From Rhodoferax bucti (lineage in GTDB: Bacteria > Pseudomonadota > Gammaproteobacteria > Burkholderiales > Burkholderiaceae_C): a DNA stretch of 64,000 bases. Positions 6,976 to 16,547 of this stretch are shown one piece after another. The notes beneath the pieces are model-generated. The model did no database searches, was not told the DNA's origin, and saw only the letters and a program-made list of their open reading frames with translations. The stretch is taken from NCBI RefSeq assembly GCF_005876985.1, contig NZ_VAHD01000002.1, positions 1 through 64,000 on the forward strand, in the 5' to 3' direction. Made by a program: the position numbers and the translations under genes. Numbering within the stretch: position 1 is the first letter of the stretch; the number at the start of each line of letters is the position of its first letter.

Positions 6976-8871
6976 ATGCCAACGAAAAACAGCACATCAC
7001 TCTCCAGGAAATTGGTGCGAATAGGCGTCGCTTTGCTGGTGGTGGCGCTCACTTCGATTGGCCTGACACTTTGGGTAACTTGGCAGTTGGAAGGTGGGGC
7101 GGCTTCGGTAAACGAAGCAGGGCGCATGCGGATGCAGACTTGGCGCATGGCCAGCGAGATTCAAGCTGGCATTGCCGAGAGTCAACGGATGGCGCGTATC
7201 GCTGACTTTGACCAGAACTTGCGAATTCTGGAACAAGGCGATCCATCTCGACCTCTATTTGTGCCCTGGGATCCGGTGGTAAGACGCAAGTTCAACGCAG
7301 TGCAAGACCTTTGGACCGAACAGCGAGCTGGTTGGGTATCGGGTGTCGCAGCGCAGCCCGACGCAATTCTTCTCTCCACAAATGCGCTCGTTGCCGCAAT
7401 TGATGCCTTGGTCAGTTCCATAGAACACCAGCTTGCCAAGCTGACTGCCCTGCTGAACTTGTTTCAGTTTGTGATGATGGTCCTGGCCATCTTTGCCGCA
7501 GTCGTCATGCTCTACACCGGCTATCTGTACGTGATCAATCCACTGGGTCAATTGCAGAAAGGTTTACGACGTGTAGAGGAGGGAGACTTTCAAGCACGCA
7601 TTGAAGTGGATAGCAAAGATGAATTTGGATTGGTTGCCGAAGGCTTCAATGGCATGGCGGAACGCTTGCAAGATATGGTGGATGGATTGGAAGCCCAAGT
7701 GCAATTAAAAACTCAGCACATTGAGGCGCAGCGCGCGCGTATCGAGACCTTGTATGACTTTAGTGCGTTTTTGGCAGGCGTAAATTCAATTGAGGAAATG
7801 TCGAAGGGCTTTGCTCAGCGTTTGCGCGTTGTGATGGGGGCCGACGCTGTGACATTGCGTTGGTCTGACGATGCGAATCAGCGCTATCTGATGTTGGCAT
7901 CGGACTGTTTTCCGCAAGACATGCTGGATGAAGAACGCAGCCTTTTAGCCGGTGCTTGTGCTTGTGGTAGCTTGCAGCAGGAAGCCCGTACACGTGTGAT
8001 ACCTATCCAGAACGCTGACGCCGCGCCAATGCGCCACTGTGCAAAGGCGGGTTACGAAAGCCTAGTGAGTGTGCCCATCCGGCTGCAGAGCCGGTTGCTC
8101 GGTGAAATTGATCTGTTCTACCGAAAGACAGTCTTATTGTCTAAAGACGAAGAGGTGCTTGTAGATGCTTTGGCAAGCCATTTGGCCAGCGCACTGGAGG
8201 GACTGCGCGCGTCGGCATTGGAGCGAGAAGCCGCAGTGGGAGAGGAGCGAGCTTTGCTGGCGCGGGAACTGCACGATTCGATTGCGCAGTCATTGGCTTT
8301 TTTAAAAATTCAGGTGCAGCTGCTTCGTAGTGCCGCAGACAAGGAACAAGGCCCGCAGATGCAAGCAGCATTGGACGAACTCGATGCAGGTTTGAAGGAA
8401 AGTATTGGTGATGTACGTGAGTTGCTAGTGCATTTCCGAACCCGCACCAACACAGACGACATCGAGGCTGCGCTGCAGGAAACTCTGCAGAAGTTCCGTC
8501 ATCAAACTGGAATACACACAGAAATCGCAGTAAAAGGAGCGGGCCTACCATTGCCCTCAGACGTTCAGGTGCAGGTCTTGCACGTTGTACAAGAAGCCCT
8601 GTCCAACGTACGCAAACACGCGCATGCAACAGCAGTCGTGCTCGAGGTTGACAAGGGGCAGTTCTGGTCGTTTACGGTTCAGGACAATGGCGTCGGCTTT
8701 CCCACCGATGCGATGCTTGGCAGTCAGCACGTCGGACGACACATCATGAAGGAGCGCGCCCAGGCGATTGGTGCGACGGTGAGCGTTAGTTCAACGCTTG
8801 GAAAGGGAACTCGTGTTCAGCTCCGCTTACCAGAACATCCTGTGAACACGCCAGCTGCGTTGGCACTTTGA
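6976..8871 (+). CDS. narX: Nitrate/nitrite sensor histidine kinase NarX
   Basis: A membrane kinase that senses nitrate and phosphorylates NarL. In the 631 residues: TM1 at about 14-36, a periplasmic P-box (VNEAGRMRMQTWRMA, 45-59), TM2 at about 163-186, a HAMP linker (187-240), a GAF-like central domain with the cysteines C311, C328, C330 and C355 typical of NarX, a HisKA_3 dimerisation helix with phosphoacceptor H433 (RELHDSIAQSL), and an HATPase domain with DNGVGFP. narL follows after 17 bases. The ribosome site is weak, but the start fits the N-terminal topology. An FNR-type box lies upstream. GC content is visibly lower than in narK1 and later genes. Confidence 0.93.
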   Translation: MPTKNSTSLSRKLVRIGVALLVVALTSIGLTLWVTWQLEGGAASVNEAGRMRMQTWRMASEIQAGIAESQRMARIADFDQNLRILEQGDPSRPLFVPWDPVVRRKFNAVQDLWTEQRAGWVSGVAAQPDAILLSTNALVAAIDALVSSIEHQLAKLTALLNLFQFVMMVLAIFAAVVMLYTGYLYVINPLGQLQKGLRRVEEGDFQARIEVDSKDEFGLVAEGFNGMAERLQDMVDGLEAQVQLKTQHIEAQRARIETLYDFSAFLAGVNSIEEMSKGFAQRLRVVMGADAVTLRWSDDANQRYLMLASDCFPQDMLDEERSLLAGACACGSLQQEARTRVIPIQNADAAPMRHCAKAGYESLVSVPIRLQSRLLGEIDLFYRKTVLLSKDEEVLVDALASHLASALEGLRASALEREAAVGEERALLARELHDSIAQSLAFLKIQVQLLRSAADKEQGPQMQAALDELDAGLKESIGDVRELLVHFRTRTNTDDIEAALQETLQKFRHQTGIHTEIAVKGAGLPLPSDVQVQVLHVVQEALSNVRKHAHATAVVLEVDKGQFWSFTVQDNGVGFPTDAMLGSQHVGRHIMKERAQAIGATVSVSSTLGKGTRVQLRLPEHPVNTPAALAL

Positions 8872-8888
8872 CTCTACTGGATTAACTC

Positions 8889-9569
8889 ATGCGCCTGATT
8901 CAACTGTTGGTCGTCGATGACCACAACTTATTTCGTCGTGGACTCATTGCGCTTCTTAAGCAGGATGGTCGTTTCGATGTTGTCGGTGAAGCCGCTGATC
9001 TGGGTCAGGCGCTGCGATCTGCGGGACAAATAGAACCCGACCTGGTTTTGCTGGATAACCACTTACCGGGGGTACGCGGGATCGACGGCATCGGTGCACT
9101 TAAACAGGCTTTTGCTCGCGCTCGCATCCTAATGCTTACCGTGAGTGAGAACGAAGAGGATTTGGCTGCTGCAATGCAGGCTGGGGCGGATGGCTATCTA
9201 CTTAAGACTGTGGAGTCTGATCAGCTTTGCCAGGCAATTGTGCGTGTGCTAGCAGGTGAGCCGGTGATAAGCCCTGAGATGATGACAAAGTTCGTGGCCG
9301 CATTCCGTACTAAGCAAATGGTGACTTCCCGGCAGGAGGTCTTGTCTCCAATGGCAGATACACGTCCAAGCTTGGAGAATGCCTTGTCTGCCCGTGAACG
9401 AGAAATTCTGTTGCTTGTTGCGCACGGAGACAGTAACAAGCTAATTGCTCGTCAATTGGATATTGCCGAGACTACGGTCAAGGTTCACGTGCAAGCTATC
9501 CTGCGCAAGCTGCAGCTAACTTCTCGAGTGCAAGCTGCTGTTTACGCAGCCGCACAAGGATTGGTTTGA
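8889..9569 (+). CDS. narL: Nitrate response regulator NarL
   Basis: A NarL/FixJ-family response regulator of 226 residues. The receiver domain has the acidic pocket D10-D11 and the phosphoacceptor D56 (LLLDNHLPG). The C-terminal LuxR-type helix-turn-helix (about 160-220: LSAREREILLLVAHG, then IAETTVKVHVQAILRKL) binds nar promoters. It is paired with narX immediately upstream, and the narK1-GHJI operon lies downstream in the same direction. The stop codon overlaps an FNR-type box, so the narK1 promoter begins inside the end of this gene. Confidence 0.93.
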   Translation: MRLIQLLVVDDHNLFRRGLIALLKQDGRFDVVGEAADLGQALRSAGQIEPDLVLLDNHLPGVRGIDGIGALKQAFARARILMLTVSENEEDLAAAMQAGADGYLLKTVESDQLCQAIVRVLAGEPVISPEMMTKFVAAFRTKQMVTSRQEVLSPMADTRPSLENALSAREREILLLVAHGDSNKLIARQLDIAETTVKVHVQAILRKLQLTSRVQAAVYAAAQGLV

Positions 9570-9579
9570 TTTAGATCAG
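9566..9579. promoter_or_regulatory. FNR/Anr-type box upstream of narK1
   Basis: TTGATTTAGATCAG matches TTGAT-N4-ATCAA in nine of ten defined positions. It overlaps the narL stop codon and is about 155 bases before the narK1 start. The rest of the leader (9580-9727) would hold the promoter and NarL sites; I cannot assign NarL heptamers with confidence. Confidence 0.65.
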
Positions 9580-9727
9580 TCTTCTTGACCATTCGACGGT
9601 CACTAAGCCTTTAGAACTAGGCCTGAAAATTGGGGCATAGTTCTTTTCCGGTTGCTACTTGTTCCAACGGCGTATGGGCAAGCAGCCCACAAACCGCGAC
9701 AGTCATTCCATCCCTAGGAGATGGAAT

Positions 9728-10996
9728 ATGGCTTCTGATTTAAGCAACGCACGTAAAGCCTGGTCGGTGCTGATCGTCAGCACCCTGGCATTTACCGTGT
9801 GTTTTATGGTGTGGATGATGTTCGGCGTGATCGGCATCCCGATCAAGAAAATGCTGAACCTCAACGCCACCGAGTTCGGCTTGCTCACCGCCACGCCGGT
9901 GCTCACCGGCTCGCTGATCCGCGTGCCGCTGGGCATCTGGACCGACCGCTTTGGTGGCCGCATCGTCATGGCGGTGCTGATGGCCATTACGGTGCCGGCC
10001 ATCTGGCTGATGGCCTACGCCACCGAATACTGGCACTTCATCACCATCGGCCTGTTTGTGGGCCTGGCGGGTGGATCGTTCTCGGTGGGCACGCCTTATG
10101 TGGCGCGCTGGTTCCCCAAGGCCAAGCAAGGTACCGCCATGGGCATTTATGGCGCGGGCAACTCAGGCTCGGCGGTCAACAAGTTCGTGGCCCCCGTCAT
10201 CCTGGTGGCCTTCGGCTGGGCCATGGTGCCGCAGGTGTACGCAGCCATCATGCTCGGTACGCTGGTCTTGTTCTGGCTGTTCAGCCACAGTGACCCGGCG
10301 CACCTGGTGCCCAACAACGTCAAGTTCACCGATCAGCTCAAAGCACTGAAGGACCCCAAGGTCATCAAGTACTGCCAGTACTACAGCATTGTGTTTGGCG
10401 GCTATGTGGCGCTGGCGCTCTGGATGGTGCAGTACTACGTGGGCGAGTTCGGTCTGGACATCCGCGTGGCGGCGCTGCTGGCGGCTTGCTTCTCGCTGCC
10501 CGGTGGCGTGTTGCGTGCCTTTGGCGGCGTGCTGTCGGACAAATACGGCGCCCACAGCGTGACCTGGTGGGTGCTGTGGGTGAGCTGGATTTGCCTGTTC
10601 CTGCTGTCCTACCCGCAGACCGACTTCACCGTGATGACCGTGAACGGCCCCAGCACCTTCCACATCGGCCTCAACGTCTATGTGTTCACCGGCTTGATGT
10701 TCATCCTGGGCATTGCGTTTGCCTTCGGCAAGGCCAGCGTCTTCAAGTACATCAGCGACGACTACTCGCACAACATCGGCGCCATCAGCGGCATCGTGGG
10801 CCTGGCCGGCGGCTTGGGTGGCTTTGTGTTGCCCATTCTGTTCGGCGTGTTGATGGACCTGACCGGCATCCGCTCCAGCGCTTTCATGCTGATGTACGGC
10901 GTGGTCTGGGTGTCGCTCATCTGGATGTACTGGACCGAGGTGCGCAAGACCGAAGTCATGGGCCAGAACGCCAAGAACTTTTCCCTCCAAAGCTAG
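9728..10996 (+). CDS. narK1: NarK1-type nitrate transporter (MFS)
   Basis: A 422-residue major facilitator with about 12 hydrophobic segments. It carries the nitrate-porter signature region (GLAGGSFSVGTPYVARWFPK, about 113-132) and a second glycine-rich signature (GIVGLAGGLGGF) in the C-terminal half. By analogy with NarK1 of NarK1-NarK2 pairs it is probably a proton-driven nitrate importer; the sequence does not prove which partner is the symporter. The ATG at 9728 sits after AGGAG; an in-frame TTG at 9659 would add a hydrophilic stretch and is rejected. It is the first gene of the respiratory operon, nine bases ahead of narK2. Confidence 0.9.
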   Translation: MASDLSNARKAWSVLIVSTLAFTVCFMVWMMFGVIGIPIKKMLNLNATEFGLLTATPVLTGSLIRVPLGIWTDRFGGRIVMAVLMAITVPAIWLMAYATEYWHFITIGLFVGLAGGSFSVGTPYVARWFPKAKQGTAMGIYGAGNSGSAVNKFVAPVILVAFGWAMVPQVYAAIMLGTLVLFWLFSHSDPAHLVPNNVKFTDQLKALKDPKVIKYCQYYSIVFGGYVALALWMVQYYVGEFGLDIRVAALLAACFSLPGGVLRAFGGVLSDKYGAHSVTWWVLWVSWICLFLLSYPQTDFTVMTVNGPSTFHIGLNVYVFTGLMFILGIAFAFGKASVFKYISDDYSHNIGAISGIVGLAGGLGGFVLPILFGVLMDLTGIRSSAFMLMYGVVWVSLIWMYWTEVRKTEVMGQNAKNFSLQS

Positions 10997-11005
10997 GACG
11001 CCACC

Positions 11006-12634
11006 ATGAGCACCACCACACCTTCGCGCGCTGACATTGCCGACTGGCGCCCGGAAGACGAGCGCTTCTGGGCAAGCACTGGCAAGTCCATCGCCTACCG
11101 CAACCTCTGGCTCTCCATCCCGGCCCTGCTGTGTGGCTTCGCTGTCTGGGGCATGTGGGGCATCATCACTGTGCAGATGCTCAACCTGGGCTTCCCCTTT
11201 ACCCAGGCGGAGCTGTTCACGCTGACGGCCATCTCTGGCATCTCGGGTGCCACCATGCGCATCCCGGCCAGCTTTTTGATTCGCATGGCGGGTGGACGCA
11301 ACACCATCTTTTTGACGACCGCCATGCTGCTGGCCCCGGCCATTGGCACCGGCGTGGCGCTGCAGCACCCTGAGTGGCCGCTGTGGGTGTTCCAGCTCAT
11401 GGCGCTGTGGTCGGGCGTGGGGGGCGGCAACTTTGCCAGCTCCATGTCCAACATCAGCACCTTCTTTCCCAAAAAGCTGCAGGGCACGGCTTTGGGCCTG
11501 AACGCGGGCTTGGGTAACTTTGGTGTGACCACCATGCAGATCGTCATTCCGCTGGTGATGACTATCGGCCTGTTTGGCGCCTTCGGCGGAGAAGCCAAGG
11601 CGCTGGTCAAGGACAGTGGCTGGATCTTCGGCAAGATTGCCGCAGGCACGCCCACCTACATCCAGAACGCTGGTTTTGCCTGGGTGCTGTCGCTCATTCC
11701 CCTGTCCATCTTGTGCTGGTGGGGCATGAGCAACCTCAAAACCGTGTCACCCGCAACCGGCAACCCGGTGGTGGCGTTTGCCAAGATCACCTACCTGTAT
11801 TCGCTGGCCTTCATTCCGTCCATCGGCATGTTGTACCTGTACCTGCCAGCGCCTACCGGCCTGGGCTTGCTGAACATGTGGGTGGCGATTCCGTTGGACA
11901 TCGTGGCCGCCGTGCTGATGATGCGGGTGGCGGCCTTTGGCGCCATGCGCGAGAACGTGGAAAAGCAGTTCGCCATCTTCCGCAACAAGCACACCTGGAG
12001 CATGACCGCGCTGTACGTGGTCACCTTCGGCAGCTTCATTGGCTTCTCCATGGCCTTGCCGTTGGCCATCACCGTGATCTTTGGCTTCCAGCACATCCCC
12101 GATGCTGCCGGTGTGTTGCAGCACACGCTCAAAAACCCCAATGCCCCCTCCGCCCTGACCTACGCCTGGATTGGCCCCTTTGTAGGCGCCGCGGTCCGCC
12201 CCGTGGGCGGCTGGATTTCGGACAAGGTGGGCGGCTCCATCGTCACGCAAATCATCTCGGCCATCATGGTGCTGGCCTCGACCGCGGTGGGTTACGTGAT
12301 GTTGCAGGCCTACCAGTCGCCCACGCCTGAGCAGCACTTCATGGCCTTTATGGGCTTGTTCATCGTGCTGTTTGCCGCCAGCGGCATTGGCAATGGCTCT
12401 ACCTTCCGCAGCGTGGGTTTCATCTTTGACCGCCAGCAGGCCGGCCCGGTGCTGGGCTGGACCTCGGCGGTGGCGGCCTACGGCGCCTTCATTGCCCCCG
12501 TGCTCATCGGCCAGCAAATCAAGGCCGGCACACCGCAATACGCCTTCTACGGATTTGCCGTGTTCTACGCCGTGTGCCTGGTGCTGAACTGGTGGTTCTA
12601 CCTGCGCAAGGGCGCAGAAATCCAGAACCCCTAA
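11006..12634 (+). CDS. narK2: NarK2-type nitrate/nitrite antiporter (MFS)
   Basis: A second, longer nitrate/nitrite transporter (542 residues) with the same fold and the family signature GVGGGNFASSMSNISTFFPK (about 138-157). The extra length is in an extended N-terminus and loops between helices 6-7 and 8-9. In Paracoccus- and Pseudomonas-type systems a tandem second NarK usually exchanges nitrate for nitrite, and that role is inferred here. It lies between narK1 and narG in the operon. The gap to narG holds a dispersed repeat copy. Confidence 0.9.
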   Translation: MSTTTPSRADIADWRPEDERFWASTGKSIAYRNLWLSIPALLCGFAVWGMWGIITVQMLNLGFPFTQAELFTLTAISGISGATMRIPASFLIRMAGGRNTIFLTTAMLLAPAIGTGVALQHPEWPLWVFQLMALWSGVGGGNFASSMSNISTFFPKKLQGTALGLNAGLGNFGVTTMQIVIPLVMTIGLFGAFGGEAKALVKDSGWIFGKIAAGTPTYIQNAGFAWVLSLIPLSILCWWGMSNLKTVSPATGNPVVAFAKITYLYSLAFIPSIGMLYLYLPAPTGLGLLNMWVAIPLDIVAAVLMMRVAAFGAMRENVEKQFAIFRNKHTWSMTALYVVTFGSFIGFSMALPLAITVIFGFQHIPDAAGVLQHTLKNPNAPSALTYAWIGPFVGAAVRPVGGWISDKVGGSIVTQIISAIMVLASTAVGYVMLQAYQSPTPEQHFMAFMGLFIVLFAASGIGNGSTFRSVGFIFDRQQAGPVLGWTSAVAAYGAFIAPVLIGQQIKAGTPQYAFYGFAVFYAVCLVLNWWFYLRKGAEIQNP

Positions 12635-12641
12635 GCACCCT

Positions 12642-12692
12642 ATTGCTCCTAAATACATAGCTTCTTGCGCATATTCCACGAGCGCTAGAGCC
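12642..12692 (+). repeat. Dispersed double-hairpin repeat, copy A (intergenic)
   Basis: The copy contains ATAGCTTCTTGCGC, then a nine-base spacer and GAGCGCTAGAGCC. It matches the other copies in this window (shared core TAGCTGCTnGCGC...GCGCTA). It fills most of the narK2-narG gap, ending about 40 bases before narG. Confidence 0.75.
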
Positions 12693-12730
12693 CTATTTCA
12701 TTCAAAAATTTTGACCAACAAGGGATCTCC

Positions 12731-15700
12731 ATGAGCCACTTTCTGGACAGACTGAGCCACTTCTCGGCTCCCAAAGAAACATTTGCCGATGGCCACGGCG
12801 TGGCTACCGGCGAAGACCGCACCTGGGAAGACGCTTACCGCGACCGCTGGGCCCACGACAAGATTGTGCGCAGCACCCACGGCGTGAACTGCACCGGCAG
12901 CTGTAGCTGGAAGATTTACGTCAAGGGCGGCATCGTCACCTGGGAAACCCAACAGACCGACTACCCCCGCACCCGCCCCGATTTGCCCAACCACGAGCCA
13001 CGCGGCTGCGCACGCGGTGCCAGCTACAGCTGGTACCTGTACAGCGCCAACCGGGTGAAGTACCCCATGATCCGCGCCCGCCTGCTCAAGCACTGGCGGG
13101 CGGCCCTGCTGGTGGCCAAGAGCCCGGTGGACGCCTGGGCCAGCATCGTCGAAAACCCCATCGCCCGGCTGGACTGGCAAAAGCAGCGCGGCCTGGGCGG
13201 CTTTGTGCGCAGCACCTGGGAAGAGATCAACCAGCTGGTTGCCAGCGCCAACGTCTACACCGCCAAGCAGTACGGGCCGGACCGCATCATCGGCTTCTCG
13301 CCCATTCCGGCCATGAGCATGGTGAGCTACGCCGCCGGCAGCCGCTACTTGAGCCTGATCGGCGGCGTGTGCATGAGCTTTTATGACTGGTACTGCGATC
13401 TGCCACCGGCCAGCCCGCAGGTCTGGGGCGAGCAGACCGATGTGCCCGAGAGCGCCGACTGGTACAACAGCACCTTCTTGATCGCCTGGGGCTCCAACGT
13501 GCCCCAGACCCGCACACCCGACGCCCACTTCTTCACCGAGGTGCGCTACAAGGGCGCGAAGACGGTGGCCATCACCCCCGACTACGCCGAAATCAGCAAG
13601 CTCGCCGACCTGTGGATGCACCCCAAGCAGGGTACCGACGCGGCAGTCGCCATGGCCATGGGCCACGTCATCCTCAAAGAGTTCTATTTCAACAAGCGCA
13701 GCGCGTACTTTGACAACTACGTGCGCCGCTACACCGACATGCCGAATCTGGTGCAGCTGGAGGAGCGCACGCTGCCCGATGGCCGCCACGTGATGGTGCC
13801 CGGTCGCTACCTGCGGGCCAGCGACGTGGGCGGCCAATTCGGCCAGAGCAACAACCCGGACTGGAAGACCTTGGCGTTGGACCAGAACGACGCCATGGTG
13901 CTGCCGAATGGCTCCATCGGCTTCCGCTGGGGGGCCGCCGAGCGCGACGACATCGGCAAATGGAACCTCGAAAACAAGGAAGCTCAGGGCGACACCGAAG
14001 TGCAACTCAAGCTCAGCCTGATGGAGGGCGAGCAGCCCCACTACGAGGTGGGCGACGTGGGCTTCCCGTACTTCGGTGGCATCGACACCCCGCACTTCGA
14101 CGCCAACAAGCAGAGCACTGCAACCGGCGATGTGCTGGTACGCAAGGTGCCGGTCCGTCGGGTCACGCTGAACCAGGGCGGCGAATCGCGCGAGGTGCTG
14201 GTCGCCACCGTGTTTGACTTGACAGTCGCGAACTACGGCGTCGCCCGCGGCCTGCCCGGCGAGAACGCCGCCATGAGCTTTGATGACGACACCCCTTACA
14301 CCCCTGCCTGGCAGGAAAAGATCACCGGTGTGAAGCGCGACCAGGTGATTGCCGTGGCCCGCCAGTTTGCTGACAACGCCGACAAGACCCAGGGTAAGAG
14401 CATGGTCATCATCGGTGCGGCCATGAACCACTGGTACCACAGTGACATGAACTACCGCGGCATCATCAACATGCTGATGATGTGCGGCTGCATCGGCAAG
14501 AGCGGCGGCGGCTGGGCCCACTACGTAGGCCAGGAAAAACTCCGCCCCCAAACCGGCTGGACTGCATTAGCCTTTGCGCTGGATTGGGTGCGCCCCCCCC
14601 GCCAGATGAACAGCACCAGCTTCTTCTACGCCCACACCGACCAGTGGCGTTACGAGAAGCTGGGCGTGGAAGAAATCCTCTCGCCTCTGGCCGACAAGGC
14701 CAAATTCGGTGGCAGCCTGATCGACTACAACGTGCGCGCCGAGCGCATGGGCTGGCTGCCCAGTGCGCCGCAGCTGCAGACCAACCCCATGCAGGTGGTC
14801 AAAGACGCGCAGGCCAAGGGCCTGGACCCCAAGGACCATGTGGTGCAGTCGCTCAAAGACGGCAGCCTCAAGATGAGCTGCGAAGACCCGGACCACCCCG
14901 CCAACTGGCCGCGCAACATGTTTGTCTGGCGCTCCAACATTCTGGGCTCCAGCGGCAAAGGCCACGAGTACTTCCTCAAGCACCTGCTGGGCACCACCCA
15001 TGGCGTGCAAGGCAAGGACCTGGGCGCCGATGAGGCCAAGCCCACCGAGGTGCAGTGGCACGACAAAGCCCCCGAAGGCAAGCTGGACCTGCTCGTCACG
15101 CTGGACTTCCGCATGAGCACCACCTGCCTGTACTCCGACATCGTGTTGCCCACCGCCACCTGGTACGAAAAAAACGACCTCAACACCAGCGACATGCACC
15201 CCTTCATCCACCCACTCTCTACGGCGGTGGACCCAGCCTGGCAAAGCAAGAGCGACTGGGACATCTACAAGGGCTTCGCCAAAGCGTTCAGCGAAGTCTG
15301 CGTGGGCCACCTGGGCGTGGAAAAGGAAGTCATGCTCAGCCCGCTGATGCACGACAGCCCTGCCGAGCTGGCCCAGCCCTTTGGCGTGGCCGAGTGGAAG
15401 AAGGGCGAATGCGATCTCATCCCCGGCAAGACCGCGCCGCAGGTGCAGGTGGTGGAGCGCGACTACCCCAACACCTACGCCCGCTTCACCGCCTTGGGCC
15501 CGCTGATGGACAAAGTGGGCAATGGCGGCAAGGGCATTGCCTGGAACACCCAGACCGAAGTGGCCCAGCTCAAGGAGCTCAATGGCAAGGTACACACCGA
15601 AGGCGTAGCCAAAGGCCTGGCCAAAATCGAAACCGACATTGACGCTTGCGAAGTGGTGCTGCAGCTCGCTCCCGAGACCAACGGCCATGTGGCCGTGAAA

Positions 15701-16525
15701 GCCTGGGAGGCCCTGGGCAAGCAAACCGGCCGCGACCACACCCACCTGGCCCTGCACCGCGAGGACGAGAAGATCCGCTTCCGCGACATCCAGGCCCAGC
15801 CGCGCAAGATCATCAGCTCGCCCACCTGGAGCGGCATCGAGAGCGAGACAGTGTCCTACAACGCGGGCTACACCAATGTGCATGAGCTGATCCCATGGCG
15901 CACCCTCACCGGTCGCCAGCAGTTCTACCTGGACCACCCCTGGATGATCGCGTTTGGTGAGGGCTTCACCAGCTACCGCCCGCCGGTGGATTTGAAGACC
16001 GTGGGCGACATCATGGGCCGCAAGCCCAATGGCAACAAAGAGATATCGCTCAACTTCATCACACCGCACCAGAAGTGGGGGATCCACTCCACCTACACCG
16101 ACAACCTGATGATGCTGACGCTCAACCGCGGCGGCCCGGTCATCTGGCTCAGCGAGGACGACGCAAAGAGCGCCGGCATTGTGGACAACGACTGGGTGGA
16201 GCTGTTCAACACCAACGGCGCCATTGCAGCCCGTGCGGTGGTAAGCCAGCGCGTGAAAGTGGGCATGGTGATGATGTACCACGCCCAGGAAAAGATCATC
16301 AACACCCCCGGTGCCGAGATCACCGGCACGCGTGGCGGCATCCACAACTCGGTGACGCGCATCGTGACCAAGCCGACCCACATGATCGGCGGCTACGCGC
16401 AGTTCAGCTACGGCTTCAACTACTACGGAACCATCGGCACCAACCGCGACGAGTTTGTGGTGGTGCGCAAGATGCGCAAGGTCGATTGGCTGGACGGTGA
16501 AGGCACCGACACGGTTCAGAAGTAA
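12731..16525 (+). CDS. narG: Respiratory nitrate reductase alpha subunit
   Basis: The catalytic subunit of membrane-bound NarGHI; it reduces nitrate to nitrite at a Mo-bisMGD centre on the cytoplasmic side. The 1,264 residues match the usual length of about 1,250. The N-terminus shows the FS0 cluster ligands H50, C54, C58 and C93 (HGVNCTGSC and PRGCARG), and D223 in YCDLPPASP is the expected molybdenum ligand. No twin-arginine signal is present, as normal for NarG. An AAGGGA site precedes the ATG. narH starts 22 bases downstream. Confidence 0.97.
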   Translation: MSHFLDRLSHFSAPKETFADGHGVATGEDRTWEDAYRDRWAHDKIVRSTHGVNCTGSCSWKIYVKGGIVTWETQQTDYPRTRPDLPNHEPRGCARGASYSWYLYSANRVKYPMIRARLLKHWRAALLVAKSPVDAWASIVENPIARLDWQKQRGLGGFVRSTWEEINQLVASANVYTAKQYGPDRIIGFSPIPAMSMVSYAAGSRYLSLIGGVCMSFYDWYCDLPPASPQVWGEQTDVPESADWYNSTFLIAWGSNVPQTRTPDAHFFTEVRYKGAKTVAITPDYAEISKLADLWMHPKQGTDAAVAMAMGHVILKEFYFNKRSAYFDNYVRRYTDMPNLVQLEERTLPDGRHVMVPGRYLRASDVGGQFGQSNNPDWKTLALDQNDAMVLPNGSIGFRWGAAERDDIGKWNLENKEAQGDTEVQLKLSLMEGEQPHYEVGDVGFPYFGGIDTPHFDANKQSTATGDVLVRKVPVRRVTLNQGGESREVLVATVFDLTVANYGVARGLPGENAAMSFDDDTPYTPAWQEKITGVKRDQVIAVARQFADNADKTQGKSMVIIGAAMNHWYHSDMNYRGIINMLMMCGCIGKSGGGWAHYVGQEKLRPQTGWTALAFALDWVRPPRQMNSTSFFYAHTDQWRYEKLGVEEILSPLADKAKFGGSLIDYNVRAERMGWLPSAPQLQTNPMQVVKDAQAKGLDPKDHVVQSLKDGSLKMSCEDPDHPANWPRNMFVWRSNILGSSGKGHEYFLKHLLGTTHGVQGKDLGADEAKPTEVQWHDKAPEGKLDLLVTLDFRMSTTCLYSDIVLPTATWYEKNDLNTSDMHPFIHPLSTAVDPAWQSKSDWDIYKGFAKAFSEVCVGHLGVEKEVMLSPLMHDSPAELAQPFGVAEWKKGECDLIPGKTAPQVQVVERDYPNTYARFTALGPLMDKVGNGGKGIAWNTQTEVAQLKELNGKVHTEGVAKGLAKIETDIDACEVVLQLAPETNGHVAVKAWEALGKQTGRDHTHLALHREDEKIRFRDIQAQPRKIISSPTWSGIESETVSYNAGYTNVHELIPWRTLTGRQQFYLDHPWMIAFGEGFTSYRPPVDLKTVGDIMGRKPNGNKEISLNFITPHQKWGIHSTYTDNLMMLTLNRGGPVIWLSEDDAKSAGIVDNDWVELFNTNGAIAARAVVSQRVKVGMVMMYHAQEKIINTPGAEITGTRGGIHNSVTRIVTKPTHMIGGYAQFSYGFNYYGTIGTNRDEFVVVRKMRKVDWLDGEGTDTVQK

Positions 16526-16547
16526 CGCGCACGCAAGGAGAAACACA

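Noticed and set aside
9740-12679. Long minus-strand frames opposite narK1 and narK2
   Set aside because: Composition is artefactual (repeated Gln, His and Gly); both transporter genes are clear on the plus strand.
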